Shown: positions 44,221 through 52,349 of the stretch, in pieces
Layout: every line of letters starts with the position of its first letter
Numbering within the stretch: the first letter of the stretch is position 1
NCBI RefSeq assembly: GCF_011758655.1
Contig: NZ_JAAMPA010000001.1
Coordinates: 3,224,001 to 3,288,000 of the forward strand
Source of the DNA: Modestobacter marinus
Lineage (GTDB): Bacteria > Actinomycetota > Actinomycetes > Mycobacteriales > Geodermatophilaceae
DNA: 64,000 bases
Direction: 5' to 3'
Made by a program: the position numbers and the translations under genes
The notes under the pieces: generated by a model
Seen by the model: only the letters and a program-made list of their open reading frames with translations
What the model was told of the DNA's origin: nothing
The model's database searches: none

Positions 44221-45392
44221 CGCAGCGCCCCGTCGAGGACGGGCAGCTCGGCCCGGACGACGAAGCGCCCGTTGTCGACCGTGACGTCGAGCCGGCCGCC
44301 GGCGGCGGAGGCCCGCTCCCGCATCCCGATCAGCCCCCGCCCGGCCCGGTCGACGTCGGCCTGCGGTCCGACGTCGTTCACCGCCTCCACGGTGACCGTG
44401 GGGCCGGAGACGTCGACGGTCAGCCGCACGCGTCCGCGGCTGTGGCGCTGGGCGTTGGTCAGTGCCTCCTGGGTGATCCGGTAGGCGGCCGCGCTGATCT
44501 GCGGCGGCAGCTCACGGGACAGGTCGCCGAGCACGGCGTCCACCTGCAGGCCCGCGGCGCGCACCTTCTCGACCAGGTCCGGGACGTCCCGGTGGCTGGC
44601 CACCGGACCCGGATCGGTGCCATCCGTGCCGGTGTGCAGCACCCGGAGGATCTCCTGGGTCTCGGCCAGCAGTGACTTCACACTGCCCCGGGCGGCGGCG
44701 AGGTGCTGCCGGGCGGGTCCGGCAGCTGCGGGCAGCTGCACCTCCGCCGCGCCCAGGTGCATGCTCACCACCGCGATCTCGTGACCGAGGGTGTCGTGCA
44801 GGTCCCGGGCGATCCGCAACCGCTCCTCCGCGACGCTGCGCTGCACGGCGGCGTCCCGACCCGCGACCGCCTCGTGCGTGCGGTCCTGGAGCGCCGCCCA
44901 GTACTGCTGCTGGCCCCGGATGGCACTCCCGGTGGCTGCCGCCGCGAGGGCGGCCGCCCCGGCGATCCAGGCGATCGGGTTCCCCGCGCCGAACGAGCCT
45001 GCGGCGAGGCCGACGGCGAGGAAGTTCGCGAGACCGACCACCGGCCCGCTCAGCAGGCCGGAGACGCCGCGCAGGGTGAGCAGGAACGTCCCGAACACCG
45101 CGACCTGCCACATCACGAGCGGCTCGGCGCCCGCGGCGTGGGCGACCAGGGGACCGAGGGCCAGCAGGCCGATGCCGGCCAGCGGCCACCGGTAGCCCAG
45201 GACGACGCCGGCGGCGCTGAGCAGCAGCGCAGCCAGGCCACCGGGACCGTGGTCCGCGAACGGCACGGTGGCGATGCCCGCCGCGAACGTCGCGCCGATG
45301 ACGACCGGGGTGCTGACCTCGAGCAGCCGGGAGCGGCGCATCCACACCGGGGGACGGGGCATGTCCCCCGCTCGCGAGGTGGACCCGGTCAC
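44217..45392 (-). CDS. NarL-type sensor histidine kinase
   Basis: A 391-residue kinase. Membrane helices occupy about 28-165 (six or so, small loops), then HisKA_3: RLRIARDLHDTLGHEIAVV with the phosphoacceptor His. The ATPase has the N-box AYRITQEALTNAQRHSRG and the G-box GRGLIGMRERASAAGG. GTG 45392 overlaps the upstream gene's TGA (GTGA), making a coupled start; an ATG at 45362 is 10 codons later and less likely. Partner regulator overlaps at its 3' end. No extracellular sensor domain is visible, so membrane or intramembrane sensing is likely. Confidence 0.92.
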   Translation of the reverse strand: MTGSTSRAGDMPRPPVWMRRSRLLEVSTPVVIGATFAAGIATVPFADHGPGGLAALLLSAAGVVLGYRWPLAGIGLLALGPLVAHAAGAEPLVMWQVAVFGTFLLTLRGVSGLLSGPVVGLANFLAVGLAAGSFGAGNPIAWIAGAAALAAAATGSAIRGQQQYWAALQDRTHEAVAGRDAAVQRSVAEERLRIARDLHDTLGHEIAVVSMHLGAAEVQLPAAAGPARQHLAAARGSVKSLLAETQEILRVLHTGTDGTDPGPVASHRDVPDLVEKVRAAGLQVDAVLGDLSRELPPQISAAAYRITQEALTNAQRHSRGRVRLTVDVSGPTVTVEAVNDVGPQADVDRAGRGLIGMRERASAAGGRLDVTVDNGRFVVRAELPVLDGALR

Positions 45393-45856
45393 CGGTCGAT
45401 CCTCGCACCGAACGGCTCGCTCCTGCTCCCGACAGGCGGCAGCGCACGCTGCTCCTCCCCGGCGGGGAGCGTTGCGGCGACCACGAAGCCGCCGGCCTGC
45501 GGTGCTGCCACCCGCAGTGCCCCGTCCGCCGCCAGCACCCGCTCGTGGGTGCGGCGGAAGCACTCGTCGAGGGAGCGCGCCGGCCGGCGCGCGGAGCCGC
45601 CGTCGGCGACCCCGCTGACCACGAGCACGTCCAGGTGCCGCGCCGACCAGGTGAGGGACAGGGAGAGACCAGCACCGGGCGTGCGCGCCGTGGCGGCCGT
45701 CAGCGCGTCCTGCGCCAGCTGCCGGACAGCGAGCTCGCCGAGTGCGGAGAGCGGTCGCTCCTGGCCCACCACCGAGATGCGCAGGGCGGCGCCGTCCGCG
45801 CGGAACCGGGCGAGGAGTCCGCCCGGCCACTCGGAGGGCAACGGTCCAGGCAGCAC
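45389..45856 (-). CDS. Degenerate, ATPase-lobe-only relative of NarL-type kinases
   Basis: A 155-residue protein that aligns by eye with the C-terminal ATPase lobe of a NarL-type kinase. It begins at the segment after the phospho-His helix (LLARFRADGAALRISVVG) and continues to FVVAATLP. The His-containing helix is absent. The N-box reads RQLAQDALTAATARTPGA, with the Asn changed to Ala or Thr. The DxGxG and GxGL boxes have decayed to SGVADGGSA and RRTHERVLAADG. So it probably cannot bind ATP well. GTG 45856 follows GAGAGGAG. Its TGA overlaps the GTG of the intact kinase, so it is co-translated. Confidence 0.68.
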   Translation of the reverse strand: MLPGPLPSEWPGGLLARFRADGAALRISVVGQERPLSALGELAVRQLAQDALTAATARTPGAGLSLSLTWSARHLDVLVVSGVADGGSARRPARSLDECFRRTHERVLAADGALRVAAPQAGGFVVAATLPAGEEQRALPPVGSRSEPFGARIDR

Positions 45857-45910
45857 GGAGCTCCTCTCGGGAAGGGGACGTCGTCCACCGGTCATCGGAC
45901 GTGCACGGCC

Positions 45911-45943
45911 GCCGGCCCGGTCGCGTGGTGCGACCGGGCCGGC
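45911..45943 (-). terminator. Strong hairpin terminator after the MMPL gene
   Basis: A perfect 14-bp stem (45911-45924 with 45930-45943) with loop GTGGT, 9 bp past the MMPL stop and 54 bp before the degenerate kinase's start. It should insulate the MMPL and kinase transcripts. Confidence 0.8.
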
Positions 45944-45951
45944 AGTGGTGT

Positions 45952-48138
45952 TCAGCGCTGACCCGCGGTCTCGAGCTCCGGGACCGTCGGGTCCTCGGCC
46001 GGTGTGGCCGACGGCCCCTCGATGGACACCCGCGGGGTGATCCGCTCCGCCCAGCGCGGGTACCACCAGGTGCCTGCGCCGACGCGGTGCATGACCGCGG
46101 GCACCAGCACCAGCCGGACGAGGAAGGCGTCGACCAGGACGGCGGCGCCCATGCCCACCCCGAGTTCGGCGATGATCCGCTCACCGGAGAACCCGAAGGC
46201 GGCGAACACGCAGGCCATGATGACGGCGGCGGTGGCGATCACCCGGCCGGTCTCGGCCATGCCGACCCGGACGGCGCGGCCGTGGTCGCAGGTGTGCGTC
46301 CACTCCTCGTGCATCCGGCTGACCAGGAACACCTGGTAGTCCATCGACAGCCCGAAGACGATGCCGACGACCATCACCGACACGAACGGCTCCACCGGTG
46401 CCGCCGAGCCCACCCCGAACAGGGCCGAGCCCCAGCCGAACTGGAAGACCGCGGTGACGAGGCCCAGGCCCGCGGCGATGGACAGCAGGTTGGTGACCGC
46501 GCCGATCAGCGGCACCAGCACGCTGCGGAAGGCGAGAGCCAGCAGCACGAAGCCCAGCACGGCGATGATCGCCAGGTAGACCGGCAGCTTCGACGTCAGC
46601 GCCTGGGCGAAGTCGATGCCGCTGGCGGTGCTGCCGCCGACGTACACCTGCAGGCCGGTGCCGTCCTCGGCGGCCGGGACCACGTCCTCGCGCAGTGTGG
46701 TGACCAGGTCGGCGGTCTCCTCGGCCTGCGCGGTCGACGCCGGCGTCACGGTGATGACGCCGATCTCCTGCCCGGCGGCCGGCGGTGGCGCGCTCACCGA
46801 GGCCACGTCCTCGACGGAGGAGAGCTGCCCGGCCAGGGTGGTGAACGCGGCGCGCGAGACGTCGTCGGGCGTCTGGCCGACCAGCAGCAGCGGAGCGTCG
46901 AACCCAGGACCGAAGCCCCCGGCCATCGCCTGGTGGTACTCGTGGGTGTCCGAGCCGGCCGGGTCGCTGCTGGCGTCGGCAGTGCCCAGTCGGATGCTGA
47001 GTGCGGGCGCGGCGAGCAGCACGACCAGCGCGGCCGCGACGACGCCCAGGATGGCCGGACGGCGCTGGACGGCGGTGGCCCAGCGGGTCCACAGGCCGCC
47101 GCCGGGCTCGGTGACCGGCTCGCCGGCGGCCAGGGCGCGGCGCTGGCGGCGGCCGAGCACCCGGTTGCCCAGCACGGCGAGCAACGCGGGCAGCAGGGTC
47201 AGTGCGGACAGCACCGTGAACCCGACGGTGACCGCCGCACCCAGCGCCATGCCGGTGAGGATGCCGATGTCCAGCACGGTCATGCCCAGCAGCGCCACCA
47301 CGACCGTGGCCCCGGCGAACACGACGGCCCGGCCGGAGGTGTCCACGGCCTGGGCGATGGACTCCCGTAGCGGCAGGCCCGACAGCAGCGCCTTGCGGTG
47401 CCGGTTGACGATGAACAGCGCGTAGTCGATGCCCACTCCGAGCCCGACGAGGGAACCCATGGACAGCGAGTAGCTGGGCAGGTCGATGACGTTGGAGCCG
47501 AGCAGGACCACCAGCGCGGCGACGCCGACCCCGGCGACGCCGGTGACGATCGGCAGCACGGCGGCCCACACCGACCGGAACACCAGCAGCAAGATGACCA
47601 GTGCGCAGAGCACCCCGATGACCTCGGCCGGTCCGCCGGCGCTGAACCCGGGGTCGAAGGCGGACCCGCCGGTCACGGCCAGCAGGGTGTTGCTGTCCAG
47701 GGAGTCGGCGAGCTCGGTGATCTGCTCGACCTCGGCGTCCTCGGTCACGGTCACGGTCGCGTAGGCGATCGTGCCGTCGGCGCTCACCTGGGCGGCACCG
47801 GCCGCGTCGTAGGGGCTGACCACCGACTCGACCCCGGGGGTCGCGGCGATCTGCGTCAGCACGTCCTGCACCTGGGTGACCACGGCAGGATCGGTGACCG
47901 GGACGCCGTCGGTCTGCCAGACCACGTTCCCGGTGCTGGTGGCGTCGTCGCCGGGGTCCGCGCCGGCCTGAGCCAGCAGGGCGTAGGCGGTGCTGGACTC
48001 GCTGTCGGGCAGGTCGGTGGAGTCGGTGAACGCCGATCCGATCCCACCCACCGCTCCGCCCAGGCCGACGAGCGCGACCAGCCACAGGGCGAGCACGGCG
48101 AACCGTCCTCGCGCACACCATCGAGCAAGAGCAGACAC
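45952..48138 (-). CDS. MMPL-family (RND-like) lipid transporter
   Basis: A 728-residue transporter with two homologous halves: 12 helices and two large extracytoplasmic porter loops. The proton-relay Asp/Tyr segment in helix 4 is visible as GLGVGIDYALFIVNRHR and its second-half partner as FGLSMDYQVFLVSRMHEEW. The C-terminal tail (after HRVGAGTWWYPRW) is short, lacking the long coiled tail of MmpL3. MMPL proteins export lipids or hydrophobic compounds. GTG 48138 is preceded by GGAGGACC. Upstream, 391 bp with a perfect palindrome separate it from a TetR gene on the same strand. Confidence 0.94.
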   Translation of the reverse strand: MSALARWCARGRFAVLALWLVALVGLGGAVGGIGSAFTDSTDLPDSESSTAYALLAQAGADPGDDATSTGNVVWQTDGVPVTDPAVVTQVQDVLTQIAATPGVESVVSPYDAAGAAQVSADGTIAYATVTVTEDAEVEQITELADSLDSNTLLAVTGGSAFDPGFSAGGPAEVIGVLCALVILLLVFRSVWAAVLPIVTGVAGVGVAALVVLLGSNVIDLPSYSLSMGSLVGLGVGIDYALFIVNRHRKALLSGLPLRESIAQAVDTSGRAVVFAGATVVVALLGMTVLDIGILTGMALGAAVTVGFTVLSALTLLPALLAVLGNRVLGRRQRRALAAGEPVTEPGGGLWTRWATAVQRRPAILGVVAAALVVLLAAPALSIRLGTADASSDPAGSDTHEYHQAMAGGFGPGFDAPLLLVGQTPDDVSRAAFTTLAGQLSSVEDVASVSAPPPAAGQEIGVITVTPASTAQAEETADLVTTLREDVVPAAEDGTGLQVYVGGSTASGIDFAQALTSKLPVYLAIIAVLGFVLLALAFRSVLVPLIGAVTNLLSIAAGLGLVTAVFQFGWGSALFGVGSAAPVEPFVSVMVVGIVFGLSMDYQVFLVSRMHEEWTHTCDHGRAVRVGMAETGRVIATAAVIMACVFAAFGFSGERIIAELGVGMGAAVLVDAFLVRLVLVPAVMHRVGAGTWWYPRWAERITPRVSIEGPSATPAEDPTVPELETAGQR

Positions 48139-48529
48139 GGCAGGTCCTCCGGGGTCGGTCAGGCAACTGCAGTGAGCTTCGGCCGCTGGACCTCCCCGGA
48201 CGTCGTCCACGGGGACCGATCACGACTACTGCGATCGCAGTAGCGACCGGCCCGGGGATGCGGCGTCCGGCTCGACGTGTCGTGGGACCGCGAGGTCGTG
48301 GTCTGTGCTGGCCGGGTGCGCGACCCGGTTCTCTGCCGGTCGACCCGGGGCCTCCTCGGCAGCTGGGCCCTCGGGCGCCTGCGCACCGCAGCGCAGGCCG
48401 CGGCCGGACGTGGCGCCGCCCTGCACCGATGCGCAGCGGGTTGCCGTCGGTCGTCCCGGCGTCGGACGTGAGGGCCGCGACGCCCGCCCCAGCACCCCGC
48501 GGACCTCCGGGATGCTGGAGGAGGAGGCG
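48139..48529. other. Intergenic region upstream of the MMPL gene, 391 bp
   Basis: It lies between the tetR stop (48530) and the MMPL start (48138), both on the minus strand. Its only clear signal is an 18-bp perfect palindrome at 48226-48243, 88 bp upstream of the MMPL start. I see no convincing gene in the remainder: the small frames have no ribosome sites or family patterns. Confidence 0.55.
48226..48243. promoter_or_regulatory. 18-bp perfect palindrome in the MMPL promoter region
   Basis: CTACTGCGA-TCGCAGTAG is a perfect palindrome without a spacer. Its form fits a TetR-family operator, and MMPL genes are often TetR-regulated. It differs from the CCGGACA site next to kstD, so a second regulator may act here. 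Confidence 0.65.
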
Positions 48530-49090
48530 TCAGGGGAGGGGCAGCAGGGCGCGCACCCGCGCGACGGCGGGTGCGATGTCGCCGGGATCGGCAGCGGTGA
48601 CCACCACCCCGAAGACCATCCGCCACGCCAGGAGGACGTCGGCCGGGGTGAGGCCGGCCGCCACGGATCCCGCCTCCTGCGCCCGCGGCAGGGTGGCCTC
48701 GACCAGCTCCAGGAGCCGAGCGTTCCCGCGGTACCCCGGCAGCTCCTGGCGTGCGTCCAGCACCATCTCCACGAAGGCGGACGACTCGACGGTCAGCTCG
48801 ACGAGCCGAGCCCAGAGCCGGGGGAACGCGTCGGGCCCGGGATCGGCGGCGACGGCTGCCAGCTCGGTGAAGTTGTCCTCGAAGACGGCGAGGGCCAGGT
48901 CCAGCCGGGTGGGGAAGTGGCGGTACAGGACGCCCTGACTCACCCCTGCCTCGCGCACGATCGTGCTGAGCGGCACCCGGTAGCCGCGTTCGGCCATCAC
49001 CCGGCGTGCCGCGGCGAGGATCGCCCGGCGGTTGTCGCCGGCCGCCGCGGGACCGCGGTTGACGGCGCCAGCACGTATGACCATGCTCAC
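48530..49090 (-). CDS. TetR-family regulator, divergent from kstD
   Basis: A 186-residue repressor. The HTH runs RRAILAAARRVMAERGYRV, then LSTIVREAGVSQGVLYRHFPTRLDLALAVFE. The remaining helical domain is of the standard size. A GTG at 49090 or an ATG at 49084 can serve as start. An 18-bp palindrome (49102-49119) lies 12 bp upstream, between this gene and kstD, so it probably represses both. The ligand could be a steroid or a related CoA ester, inferred from kstD. Confidence 0.9.
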   Translation of the reverse strand: MSMVIRAGAVNRGPAAAGDNRRAILAAARRVMAERGYRVPLSTIVREAGVSQGVLYRHFPTRLDLALAVFEDNFTELAAVAADPGPDAFPRLWARLVELTVESSAFVEMVLDARQELPGYRGNARLLELVEATLPRAQEAGSVAAGLTPADVLLAWRMVFGVVVTAADPGDIAPAVARVRALLPLP

Positions 49091-49101
49091 ACCCTAAGCA
49101 T

Positions 49102-49119
49102 CCGGACAACACTGTCCGG
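49102..49119. promoter_or_regulatory. 18-bp operator palindrome between tetR and kstD
   Basis: CCGGACA-ACAC-TGTCCGG has perfect 7-bp arms. It abuts the kstD ribosome site (GGGAGGGGG, 49121-49129), so bound protein would block transcription entry or initiation there. Confidence 0.7.
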
Positions 49120-49136
49120 TGGGAGGGGGCAACGGC

Positions 49137-50789
49137 ATGACCACGGCTGACGGGACGACGCAGGACGAGACCTTCGACGTCGTGGTGGTGGGCAGCGGTG
49201 CTGCCGCGTTCGCCACCGCGCTCGGGGCGGTCGACGAAGGGCTCAGCGCGGTGCTGCTGGAGAGCACCGACAAGTGGGGCGGCAGCACCGCGATGTCCGG
49301 GGGCGGCATGTGGCTGCCGGACAACCCCCTCATGGCACGTGCCGGGGTCGGCGACTCCCGGGAGGAGGCGCTGACCTACCTCGCGGCGACGGTGGGCGAG
49401 GAGGGTGTGGCCGCTTCCCGGGCGCGGCAGGAGGCCTTCGTCGACGGAGTGGCGGACTTCGTCACGACGGCCGAGCGGCACGGCATGCGCTTCGCCCGGG
49501 CCACCGACTACCCCGACTACTACCCGGAGCGCCCGGGCGGCAAGGTCGGGCGCTCGATGGAGGTCGAGCCGCTGGACTCCAAGGCGATCGGGGACTGGTG
49601 GCGGACCCTGCGCAACGCGGTGCCGCTGCCGGCGAAGACCGACGACGTGTGGCTGCTCGGCCGGGCCTGGTCCACGCCGGGCGGGTTCGTCCGTGGTGCG
49701 CAGTTCGTCTTCCGGGCGCTCGGCGGGGTGCTGCGCGGTCAGCGGCTGGCCGGCATCGGCGTCGGCCTCGCCACGTCGTTCTGCAAGGCCGTCGTGGTGG
49801 ACCAGGGAGTTCCGCTGCGGCTCAACTCAGCCCTGGAGGACCTGGTCGTCGAGGACGGCCGCGTGGTGGGCGTCCGGGTCCGCCGCGACGGCCGGGCGGT
49901 CACCATCCGTGCCCGCCGGGGCGTGATGCTGGCCGGTGGGGGCTTCGAGCACAACGTCGACTGGCGGCAGAAGCACCACGGCATCGACGGGGCGCCGTCG
50001 GGCAACCCGGGCAACGTCGGGGGCCCCATCGCGGTCGCCCAGCGTGCCGGTGCGGCCGTCGAGCTCATGGACGAGGCGTGGTGGGGCGGGTCGATCGCGC
50101 CGCTCCCCGGGACGGCGCCGGCCTTCATCGTGGGCGAGCGTTCGATGCCGTACTCGCTCATGCTCGACGCGCACGGGGACCGGTTCGCCAACGAGTCCGA
50201 GTCCTACGTGGACCTCGGTCACCACATGCTCGCCCACGACAAGGACGGCCCGTACTGGCTGGTGGCCGACGCCCGGCACGCCCGCCGGTACCTGCGGACC
50301 TTCGCCCTCGACCCGCGGGCCAACAAGGCGATGCGCAAGGCCGGCATCATGGTCAAGGCGCGCAGCGTCGACGAGCTCGCCCGCGGGCTGGGTGTCCAGC
50401 CGGCTCGACTGCGCGCCACCCTCGAGCGGTTCAACGGCTTCGCCCGCGCCGGCAAGGACGGCGACTTCGGCCGGGGCGACTCCGCCTACGACCGCTACTA
50501 CGGTGACCCGACCGTCCGGCCCAACCCGTGCCTGGGCCCGCTGGAGAAGGCGCCGTTCACGGCGTTCCGGGTCGTGATCGGCGACCTGGGCACCAAGGGC
50601 GGGGTGGTCACCGACGGTGATGGCCGGGCCCTGCGCGAGGACGGGTCCGTCATCGAGGGTCTGTACTCGGCCGGCAACAACTCCGCGTCCGTGATGGGTC
50701 GCACCTATCCCGGGCCGGGCTCGACCATCGGCCCGGCTGCGGTGTTCGGCGTGCGTGCCGCCCGGCACATGGCCGGCTCGCGAAGCTGA
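49137..50789 (+). CDS. kstD: 3-ketosteroid delta-1-dehydrogenase-like flavoprotein
   Basis: A 550-residue FAD enzyme that introduces the C1-C2 double bond of 3-ketosteroids. FAD loop VVVGSGAAAFATAL, then GGSTAMSGGGMW. Catalytic tyrosine regions of the family are seen: PDYYPERPGG, MPYSLMLD and YPGPGSTIG (Tyr plus Gly pair). ATG 49137 is preceded by GGGAGGGGGC spaced by 6 bases. The gene stands alone with its divergent TetR; no other steroid catabolic gene is in the window, so the rest of the pathway must be elsewhere, or the substrate may be a different 3-oxo compound. Confidence 0.9.
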   Translation: MTTADGTTQDETFDVVVVGSGAAAFATALGAVDEGLSAVLLESTDKWGGSTAMSGGGMWLPDNPLMARAGVGDSREEALTYLAATVGEEGVAASRARQEAFVDGVADFVTTAERHGMRFARATDYPDYYPERPGGKVGRSMEVEPLDSKAIGDWWRTLRNAVPLPAKTDDVWLLGRAWSTPGGFVRGAQFVFRALGGVLRGQRLAGIGVGLATSFCKAVVVDQGVPLRLNSALEDLVVEDGRVVGVRVRRDGRAVTIRARRGVMLAGGGFEHNVDWRQKHHGIDGAPSGNPGNVGGPIAVAQRAGAAVELMDEAWWGGSIAPLPGTAPAFIVGERSMPYSLMLDAHGDRFANESESYVDLGHHMLAHDKDGPYWLVADARHARRYLRTFALDPRANKAMRKAGIMVKARSVDELARGLGVQPARLRATLERFNGFARAGKDGDFGRGDSAYDRYYGDPTVRPNPCLGPLEKAPFTAFRVVIGDLGTKGGVVTDGDGRALREDGSVIEGLYSAGNNSASVMGRTYPGPGSTIGPAAVFGVRAARHMAGSRS

Positions 50790-50831
50790 CCCCCTGTCCA
50801 CCGGCGTCGTCGGCCGGGCCGGCTGCCCGAG

Positions 50832-51308
50832 GAGGAGAACGCATCGACCCGTGACAGCTGCCCGTCGGGCCGCAGTCACCCCCCGCACGCCGGGCTCGAC
50901 GATCTGAGCCCGGCGTGCAGGGCGGCCGGGTTCGCCGCGCTGGAACGGGAGCTGACGCTGCGGATCCGCCGGTCCCGGGGTGGTGCAGGGCCGGCTGGGC
51001 AGTCAGGTGGACCCCGGCCTGGACAGCGGTCGCTGCGCTCTGATGCTGCGGTGGGACGCCAGCGGGCCGGCGCGGGCCACCGACCTCGTCGCCCGGCTCG
51101 GCATGGACATGAGCACGGTGAGCCGGCAGGTCGCCTCGCTGGTGGCGCTCGGGCTCGTCGAGCGGGTGCCGCACCCGGGCGACGGTCGGGTGCGGCCGTC
51201 GTCCATCTCGGCGGAGGGCAGCGCCGACCGGTCCGGCTGAGGGCGCTCCGGCGGGCCAGCTGGCAGGCCGACCTGGCCGACCCGGGCCGGGTGCTCGCCG
51301 CCGCATGA
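50832..51308 (+). pseudogene. Decayed marR gene with at least two frameshifts
   Basis: A GAGGAGGAG ribosome site near 50830-50838 has no start codon in place after it. One frame then reads DDLSPACRAAGFAALERELTLRIRRSRG. From 50980 the text jumps to another frame, VVQGRLGSQVDPGLDSGRC, and continues ARATDLVARLGMDMSTVSRQVASLVALGLVERV with HTH and wing GDGRVRPSSISAEG. A second jump near 51225 gives LRALRRASWQADLADPGRVLAA, ending at 51308. Joined, these pieces recreate a MarR of about 150 residues. The lost start and two shifts argue for decay, not sequencing error alone. Confidence 0.8.
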
Positions 51309-51431
51309 CGGCCCGGCGGGAGCCCCGGTACGGCACCCGGCGGCCGGGCGGCGCGCGGCAGGACCGCCGGGCGTGTGATGCTCACCCCAGGACTCGCTCT
51401 CTGCAACGACGCGGAAGACCCGAGGTGCTGG

Positions 51432-52349
51432 ATGGAAGCCGACCTGCCGGCGCTGGACGCGGACGCCGTCGTCCCGGTGTTCTTCCTGTCCGACAGCACC
51501 GGGATCAGCGCCGAGACGATGGGCAACGCGCTGCTCATCCAGTTCCCCGACGTGCACTTCGAGCGCACCCTGATCCCGTTCATCTCCTCGGTCGAGGAGG
51601 CCCGCGCGGTGGTGGCCCAGCTCGACGAGGCGATGACCGGCCCGGTCACCCCGCTGGTCTTCACCACCGCCGCGGTCGACGAGGTGCGCGAGGAACTGCT
51701 GAGGACCAAGGCCCCGATCATCGACTTCTTCGGCATCCACATGGACCGGGTGGAGGCCCAGCTGGGCACCCGCGGGCTGCGGGAGGCCCGCCGGCTGCAC
51801 GGGGTGGGCGACGTCCGGCGGTACAACAGCCGGATGGCGGCGATCGAGTTCGCCATCGAGCACGACGACGGCCTGAGCCCCCGGGGCCTGGACCGGGCCG
51901 ACGTCGTGCTGCTGGCGCCGTCCCGGTGCGGCAAGACACCCACCGCCATGTACCTGGCCCTGCAGCACGGCCTGTTCGTGGCCAACTACCCGCTGGTCGA
52001 CGAGGACCTGGAGACCACCGACCTGCCCCGGCCGGTGAAGGACCTGCGCGACCGCTGCTTCGGGCTGACCACCACGGTCGCCCGGCTCAGCCGGGTCCGG
52101 CAGGAACGGCGCCCGGACTCCCGGTACGCGTCGGAGGACCAGTGCCGCTACGAGCTGCGCCGGGCGACGGCGATGTACGAGCGGCACTCCCTGCCCACGG
52201 TGGACACCTCGGCGGCCTCCGTCGAGGAGATCGCCGCCGTGGTGATCCAGACCCTGGCCCGGCAGCGGCGCAGCTCCGAGGGGCAGCCGACCGGCCGACG
52301 CCCACCCTCCGGTCATGACCTCCGGCGAGGAAGGACACCCCGACCATGA
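51432..52349 (+). CDS. ppsR: PEP synthase regulatory protein (bifunctional kinase/pyrophosphorylase, DUF299)
   Basis: A 305-residue protein that switches PEP synthase off by ADP-dependent phosphorylation and on by phosphate-dependent dephosphorylation. The N-terminal [18 protein letters not shown] matches the family, and the P-loop-like [15 protein letters not shown] lies at about 158-172. [17 protein letters not shown] is also diagnostic. ATG 51432 is supported by GAGGTG upstream; a start at 51375 would add 19 poorly conserved residues. It overlaps ppsA (ATGA), so kinase and target are co-translated. Confidence 0.93.
   Translation: MEADLPALDADAVVPVFFLSDSTGISAETMGNALLIQFPDVHFERTLIPFISSVEEARAVVAQLDEAMTGPVTPLVFTTAAVDEVREELLRTKAPIIDFFGIHMDRVEAQLGTRGLREARRLHGVGDVRRYNSRMAAIEFAIEHDDGLSPRGLDRADVVLLAPSRCGKTPTAMYLALQHGLFVANYPLVDEDLETTDLPRPVKDLRDRCFGLTTTVARLSRVRQERRPDSRYASEDQCRYELRRATAMYERHSLPTVDTSAASVEEIAAVVIQTLARQRRSSEGQPTGRRPPSGHDLRRGRTPRP

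Noticed and set aside
48277-48471. Small plus-strand open frame in the MMPL upstream region
   Set aside because: No ribosome site, Arg/Ala-rich with no recognisable pattern.
50980-51240. Short MarR-like open frame as an intact gene
   Set aside because: The conserved N-terminal helix and the C-terminal helix lie in other frames on both sides, so it is one piece of a broken gene.
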